From Niveibacterium sp. 24ML (GTDB taxonomy: Bacteria > Pseudomonadota > Gammaproteobacteria > Burkholderiales > Rhodocyclaceae): a stretch of DNA of 64,000 bases. The notes beneath the pieces are model-generated. The model saw nothing but the letters and a program-made list of their open reading frames with translations, was not told the origin of the DNA and ran no database searches. The first letter of the stretch is position 1. The number at the start of each line of letters is the position of its first letter. Below, piece after piece: positions 60,344 to 64,000 of this stretch. The DNA is taken from contig NZ_JAPFHA010000015.1 in the NCBI RefSeq assembly GCF_026586805.1, positions 48,192 to 112,191 of the forward strand. The letters are read 5' to 3'. The translations under genes were made by a program, and so were the position numbers.

Positions 60344-61931
60344 GCACCGCGGGGTTTGCGCTTTCGTGTCTCGATTCGCACGCCGCCCGTAGCGCGGCAT
60401 TGAGCACCGGTGCGGCACTGGCGAGGTCCTCGTCGTCGAGTCGAGCCGCGGGGTCGTAATGCTGTTCGTGGACGTCAACGTCCCGATGTCCCAAGGCGCG
60501 GCGGCGGACCCTCGGGTCGACGCCGCCGCGCCGCAGCGTGCGGGCGGCCGCGTTGCGCGTGCTCTCGAGCACGATGTGCCGGTCGGGACACAGTGCGCGC
60601 AGCGCGCGGTTGATGCGCTTGCTCTCCGCATTTCCGAGTCGCCCGCGCGCGTCGGGCCGTGCAGCGGGGAAGAGCGCGCCGCCTTGTGCAAGCCGCTCAG
60701 CAAGCCATGCCTGCAACGCGGGCAGACCTTCCAGCAGCACAGGGATCTGCCGGCGAGACGCCGACGTCTTCATCCGGGGACCATCGAAGACCACGACCGC
60801 TTGCACACCGTTGAGCACCACCTGGTGCGCCTGCAACTGCAGGATTTCACCCAGACGTGCGCCGGTGAGCGACATCAGGTCCACCAGCGCCACGTCATCC
60901 GAGTAGCCGCCATGCGCAATGAGCCGGTTGCGCAATGCCCTGAGGGTGGAGCGCGGCATCGGGTCGCGCGGGGTGCTTGCCGCCGCGGTCTGGGGGCGCG
61001 CCGCGCGCACGACGGCCGCGGCCCTTTCGCTGACCAGCGACACCAGCATCGCCAGGGCGCCCATCTTGTCGAGAATCGTCTTGGTGCCGTTGCCGCACTC
61101 GCGCCAGTGCGCGAGCAGCGCACTCACATGGCGCTTCGCGAGATGTTCGACCGGCCGCTCGCCGAGGATTGTCCCGAGCGCAGTCGTGAGCGCGACGTAC
61201 TTCTGCCGGGTGTCACGCAAGAGACTCTTGCCGACGGCAGCCAGCCGCGCCTCATGCAGATCCAGCAGTGCGCTGGCGCGTGTACCGGCGATGCGCGTCA
61301 GCGCGAGCATCTCTTGCGGATGTACCGCGAGCGTCGCGAGCGCACGCCGACCCTGCAGCACGTCGAACCAGGCTTCGGCCAGAAGGACGGCATCGGCATT
61401 CACGGCATCGATGAGTGCCGGCAACTCACGCGTCTGTGCATCGATGATGACCGAGTAGCGCGCCTCGATTTCGTCGAGCAGCGGCATCGCTGCCACGCGA
61501 CTGCCGCTGCGTGCAGCCTTGCGGCAGTCGGCGAGCGCAGATTGCGCCAGTTCTTCTTCCTGCGTCCAGTTCGTATCAGGGGAGGCGCGCAGCGCGGCCA
61601 GGTGCACATGCAGGACCTCCACTTTGAGCGCGCGACAGGTTGCGACAAGGCGTGCACGCTCAGGGGCGTCCGAGAGCTCAAGTACGACGCGCGGCCCGCT
61701 CGCGACCAGGGGAGCGATGCGTGCCTTGAGCTTTGCAAATCGTGCGCGCCATTCCGTCGCCAGGGCGGCACCGCGCTCGCGGGCTTCACTCGCGGAAATG
61801 CGGCCAAGCACCTTGCGCACGCTCGCGCGCCCGCTGAAGTGTGTGCGCAGCGACGAAGGGATGCGCATCTGGAAAACGTAACGGCCCCGCGTTTTGCTGT
61901 CCATCGTGACGTTCTGAATCGTCTCTGTCAC
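60270..61931 (-). CDS. Second tyrosine recombinase, unusual active site
   Basis: 553 residues from a GTG (an ATG nine codons later is possible), longer than typical integrases because of an extended N-terminal half. The C-terminal catalytic domain has Arg in SLTGARLGEILQLQ, Lys in MKTSASRRQIPV, then VLESTRNAAARTLRRGG where the first His of the HxxR box is Glu, followed by ALGHRDVDVHEQHYD with His and nucleophile Tyr. It is convergent with the unknown gene at 59597. It may be a working but divergent recombinase or one that needs the first integrase as partner. Confidence 0.85.
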   Translation of the reverse strand: MTETIQNVTMDSKTRGRYVFQMRIPSSLRTHFSGRASVRKVLGRISASEARERGAALATEWRARFAKLKARIAPLVASGPRVVLELSDAPERARLVATCRALKVEVLHVHLAALRASPDTNWTQEEELAQSALADCRKAARSGSRVAAMPLLDEIEARYSVIIDAQTRELPALIDAVNADAVLLAEAWFDVLQGRRALATLAVHPQEMLALTRIAGTRASALLDLHEARLAAVGKSLLRDTRQKYVALTTALGTILGERPVEHLAKRHVSALLAHWRECGNGTKTILDKMGALAMLVSLVSERAAAVVRAARPQTAAASTPRDPMPRSTLRALRNRLIAHGGYSDDVALVDLMSLTGARLGEILQLQAHQVVLNGVQAVVVFDGPRMKTSASRRQIPVLLEGLPALQAWLAERLAQGGALFPAARPDARGRLGNAESKRINRALRALCPDRHIVLESTRNAAARTLRRGGVDPRVRRRALGHRDVDVHEQHYDPAARLDDEDLASAAPVLNAALRAACESRHESANPAVLTAPPPDAARDAPATSPAPCAGPG

Positions 61932-61998
61932 ACCAACTGCCTGTCCTGCCGCACTGACACCGGCGCCACCAAGGCGCGCGGCAAAGGGATGGTGTCAG
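61927..61998. repeat. Inverted and near-repeat TGGTGT motifs in the divergent gap
   Basis: GTCACACCA at 61927-61935 overlaps the recombinase start; CTGACACC (61954-61961) and GGTGTCAG (61991-61998) form an 8-bp perfect inverted repeat 29 bases apart. All share a TGGTGT core with the repeats at 58218-58240. Likely recombinase-binding or operator sites. Confidence 0.55.
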
Positions 61999-62042
61999 CG
62001 AAGAAGTACAGGTACTGAGATTTATATCCGCGGGGAGAGCGC

Positions 62043-62264
62043 ATGCGAACGCTGAAAACACGGGGTTCTCGGGGCGGTCAGGGCGAAAGGGAGCCGGTTG
62101 CTATACGTTCCGAGTCGGCCGGGAATCCCCCCGGGCAAACCCCGAGCCATCGTGTCGAGATCGACCGTTTCATCGAACTCTGCGTCGATGGCCTGCTGGC
62201 AGAGTTGCGGGCGGGCGTTGGGGGGCGACCGCAAACCAAGACAGAAAAAGAAGAAGAAAAATGA
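62043..62264 (+). CDS. Small protein coupled to the serine recombinase
   Basis: 73 residues, GGGGAGAG before the ATG. Basic, disordered-looking N-terminus, a short helix VEIDRFIELCVDGLLAEL and a polar C-terminal tail ending KTEKEEEK. Its TGA overlaps the ATG of the serine recombinase (ATGA), so the two are translated together. Family unknown; a recombination directionality or accessory factor is one possibility. Confidence 0.7.
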   Translation: MRTLKTRGSRGGQGEREPVAIRSESAGNPPGQTPSHRVEIDRFIELCVDGLLAELRAGVGGRPQTKTEKEEEK

Positions 62265-64000
62265 AGACGAATGCATCTCTCGCGCTGCTGTTCTACGGTC
62301 GCTATTCCGATGACGGCCAGTCGCCCACTTCGATTGAAGACCAGTTGCGCCGATGCGCAGCCATTGCCGCGCAGCACGGATTCGACCCCGAGTCCGCCGT
62401 GCACTTCACCGACGAAGAAATGTCCGGATTCAAGGCCGCGGAGGCATCAAAGCGCCCGGGTTTTGCCGCACTCCTTGCACGCCTGCGCACACTCGGGCGT
62501 TGCGTGCTCATCGTTGATGAGTTCAGCCGACTCGCCCGAAATCGGCGACAGCAGCTTGAAGTGCTCGAGCTCATGGAAGGTGGCGTGCGCGTGATCACCG
62601 GAAACGGTCTCGACAGTACTGGGCCAAATGGCGCGTTCTTGTTTGGGCTTTATGGACTGCTGGCGCAGGAAGAGAGCAAGCTCACGGCCTTTCGGGTGAA
62701 GCGCGGCCTGCGGGGCCAACTCGAGCGCGGCTATATGATTGCGCCACCGGCGTGGGGCTACACGGCGCGAGAAGTCGTAGAGCCTGGCGCCCGCACGGGC
62801 GGAACGGTCTGGGACATTGAGGAGTCCGAGGCGGTTTTGGTGTGCGACGTCTTCGAACGGCGCTGTCGAGGCCAGTCGTACGCGCAAATCGCCGCCTGGC
62901 TCAACGAAACCGGAACCCCATCCCGACGGCGCGGGACGCACTGGCGCAGCGCCGCCGTGAGGCAGGTCGTAGCCAATACGATTTACCGAGGCGTCTTCAC
63001 GCTCCACTGCAGCGCGCACGTGCTCGCCGAGGCCCGTCGCCGCGGGGAGGGGGATCCGCGCGTGGAATTTCCGCGACCGGACGCGCGCATCGTGAGTGAC
63101 GACGTGTGGTTCGAAGCTCAGGGCAAGCGCAGCGAACGTGAACGTGCTGCCTACGGCGGCGGGCGCTCGATGCTGTCCGGTTGTATACGCTGCGGCACCT
63201 GTGGCAATCACCTGTGCAGCCAGAACGGCGGCAGTCGGATGGAGTGTGGCGCATGCCGTCAGGCGCACGCAGTGGCCGCGGCCGACGCGTTGGCTCAGGT
63301 GCCGTCGGTGGCGACCGAGGGTCTGCTTCGCGTCATCAAGGCTTGCCTGCTGCATGCCTTGGGGGATGCGGTGCTCTCCGAAATTCGAGCTCGCCTTCAG
63401 GCGCGGCTGGCTGCCGGGCCGGGGCAGGAGCTGACGCGGCTGCGAGAAACGGTCGAACGCAAAGAGCGCGAGGCGAAGCGCCTGCTACGTCTCGTTCAGA
63501 GTGACGAGTCGGACGACCTCGCCGCGGACGCATATCGCGCCTCGCGTGCACAACTCGACCAGGCGCGCCAAGCCCTGAGCGTTGCCGAACGCACCGAGGC
63601 GCCGGTGCGCACCGCCGACATCCAGCGGCAGCTGACCGTGGACATGGCCGGCGTCATCGACCGGCTGCTGGATGGCACGCTGCCGTGCGAGCAGGTTCGC
63701 AAGGTTCTGAGCGCTCTGTTCCGGCGGCTGACGTTCCTTGGCAAGCCGGCGCGCTATACGTCCTTGTTCGAGGTTGAGCTTGCGCCCGGTGCTGCGCTTG
63801 CGTGGCAGACCGGGACCGAGAACTTGGTGGAGACGACTTTGCAGATGCGTGTGCGCCTGGAGTCCGGCGCGCAGCGGCCGACCGTATGGCGCGTCACGAT
63901 TGAGTCAGCGGAACTCAAGGAGGGATCGCGTCCCGCCGCGTGGTGTAAGAGTCAATCAGAAGGTCATCGACTTCGGTATGGTGAATTGCATGGTCAGTCA
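62261..64000 (+). CDS. Large serine recombinase (3' end beyond window)
   Basis: At least 580 residues with no stop before the window edge. N-terminal resolvase domain: catalytic Ser in YGRYSDDGQSPTSIEDQL at residue 15, TDEEMSGF and the Arg-rich DEFSRLARNRRQQLE; then a recombinase domain (GYTAREVVEPG, NETGTPSRRRGTHWRSAAVRQVV), a zinc-ribbon Cys set (CIRCGTCGNHLC...MECGAC) and a coiled coil (LRETVERKEREAKRLLRLV). This is the phage-integrase/transposase class of large serine recombinases. It is the last visible gene of the accessory region and starts with an ATGA overlap to the preceding small gene. Confidence 0.92.
   Translation, partial: MKTNASLALLFYGRYSDDGQSPTSIEDQLRRCAAIAAQHGFDPESAVHFTDEEMSGFKAAEASKRPGFAALLARLRTLGRCVLIVDEFSRLARNRRQQLEVLELMEGGVRVITGNGLDSTGPNGAFLFGLYGLLAQEESKLTAFRVKRGLRGQLERGYMIAPPAWGYTAREVVEPGARTGGTVWDIEESEAVLVCDVFERRCRGQSYAQIAAWLNETGTPSRRRGTHWRSAAVRQVVANTIYRGVFTLHCSAHVLAEARRRGEGDPRVEFPRPDARIVSDDVWFEAQGKRSERERAAYGGGRSMLSGCIRCGTCGNHLCSQNGGSRMECGACRQAHAVAAADALAQVPSVATEGLLRVIKACLLHALGDAVLSEIRARLQARLAAGPGQELTRLRETVERKEREAKRLLRLVQSDESDDLAADAYRASRAQLDQARQALSVAERTEAPVRTADIQRQLTVDMAGVIDRLLDGTLPCEQVRKVLSALFRRLTFLGKPARYTSLFEVELAPGAALAWQTGTENLVETTLQMRVRLESGAQRPTVWRVTIESAELKEGSRPAAWCKSQSEGHRLRYGELHGQS

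Larger units (their letters stand above)
58155..64000. mobile_element. Recombinase-rich integrated region starting at tRNA-Ser(CGA)
   Basis: From the tRNA 3' end to the right edge of the window every recognisable gene is a recombinase or an unknown protein linked to one: a tyrosine integrase, an unknown protein, a second tyrosine recombinase in convergent orientation, a small unknown protein and a large serine recombinase. A tRNA 3' end next to an integrase gene is the classic layout of an integrated island; the second attachment site is not within view, so the right boundary is unknown. Confidence 0.8.

Noticed and set aside
60459..62018. Plus-strand open frame of about 519 codons opposite the second recombinase
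   Set aside because: The minus-strand frame has clear tyrosine-recombinase motifs; the plus-strand translation has none.

Overview
The window is a dense, high-GC stretch of bacterial chromosome. Gene content and order (DUF3579, DUF2788 and DUF3369 proteins, an exbB-exbD-lpxK-ycaR-kdsB-adk block, murJ next to rpsT, ftsK-lolA-rarA-serS, and acs followed by a DUF294 protein and a VC_2705-type symporter) suggest a betaproteobacterium, probably near Rhodocyclales. The taxonomic placement is inference from family resemblance; no marker rRNA is present.

Layout. 1-8.4 kb: a truncated DUF3369-GGDEF-EAL response regulator, sodB and xseA on the minus strand, then exbB-exbD-lpxK-ycaR-kdsB-adk on the plus strand. 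8.4-15.4 kb: a tight minus-strand group of a PEBP-like protein, a cyclic-nucleotide-domain/patatin lipase, a one-module NRPS (C-A-T-TE) and a TVP38/DedA-like membrane protein, with a 20-base poly-C tract just past its 3' end. 15.5-25.3 kb: housekeeping genes (murJ, rpsT, argF, argG, pfkA, ppnP, class I fumarase, a YqhA-like protein). 25.5-33.9 kb: an acetate locus of acs, a CheY-like protein, a membrane PAS/degenerate-kinase/DnaQ-exonuclease fusion, a CBS-DUF294 protein and a large Na+/solute symporter, followed by tRNA-Ser(GGA). 34-39.5 kb: an RND efflux pair with a palindromic operator candidate, tRNA-Thr(CGT) and an empty regulatory region. 39.5-46.3 kb: a TonB-dependent receptor with its own tonB-exbB-exbD-exbD-TPR cluster. 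46.4-58.2 kb: nadE, glnB, Smr, trxB, a Crp/Fnr regulator, ftsK, lolA, a GNAT, rarA, serS and tRNA-Ser(CGA).

58.2-64 kb is accessory DNA that begins at the 3' end of tRNA-Ser(CGA). It carries a tyrosine integrase, an overlapping gene of unknown function, a convergent second tyrosine recombinase with an altered HxxR box, and a small gene translationally coupled to a large serine recombinase that runs off the window. This recombinase cluster and the patatin/NRPS/TVP38 operon are the two most likely places for an undescribed system.

Several operons are tightly coupled by 4-base start/stop overlaps (patatin-NRPS, response regulator-PAS/DnaQ, GNAT-rarA, small protein-serine recombinase). Strong factor-independent terminators separate most transcription units. 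No CRISPR array, rRNA operon or insertion sequence was seen.
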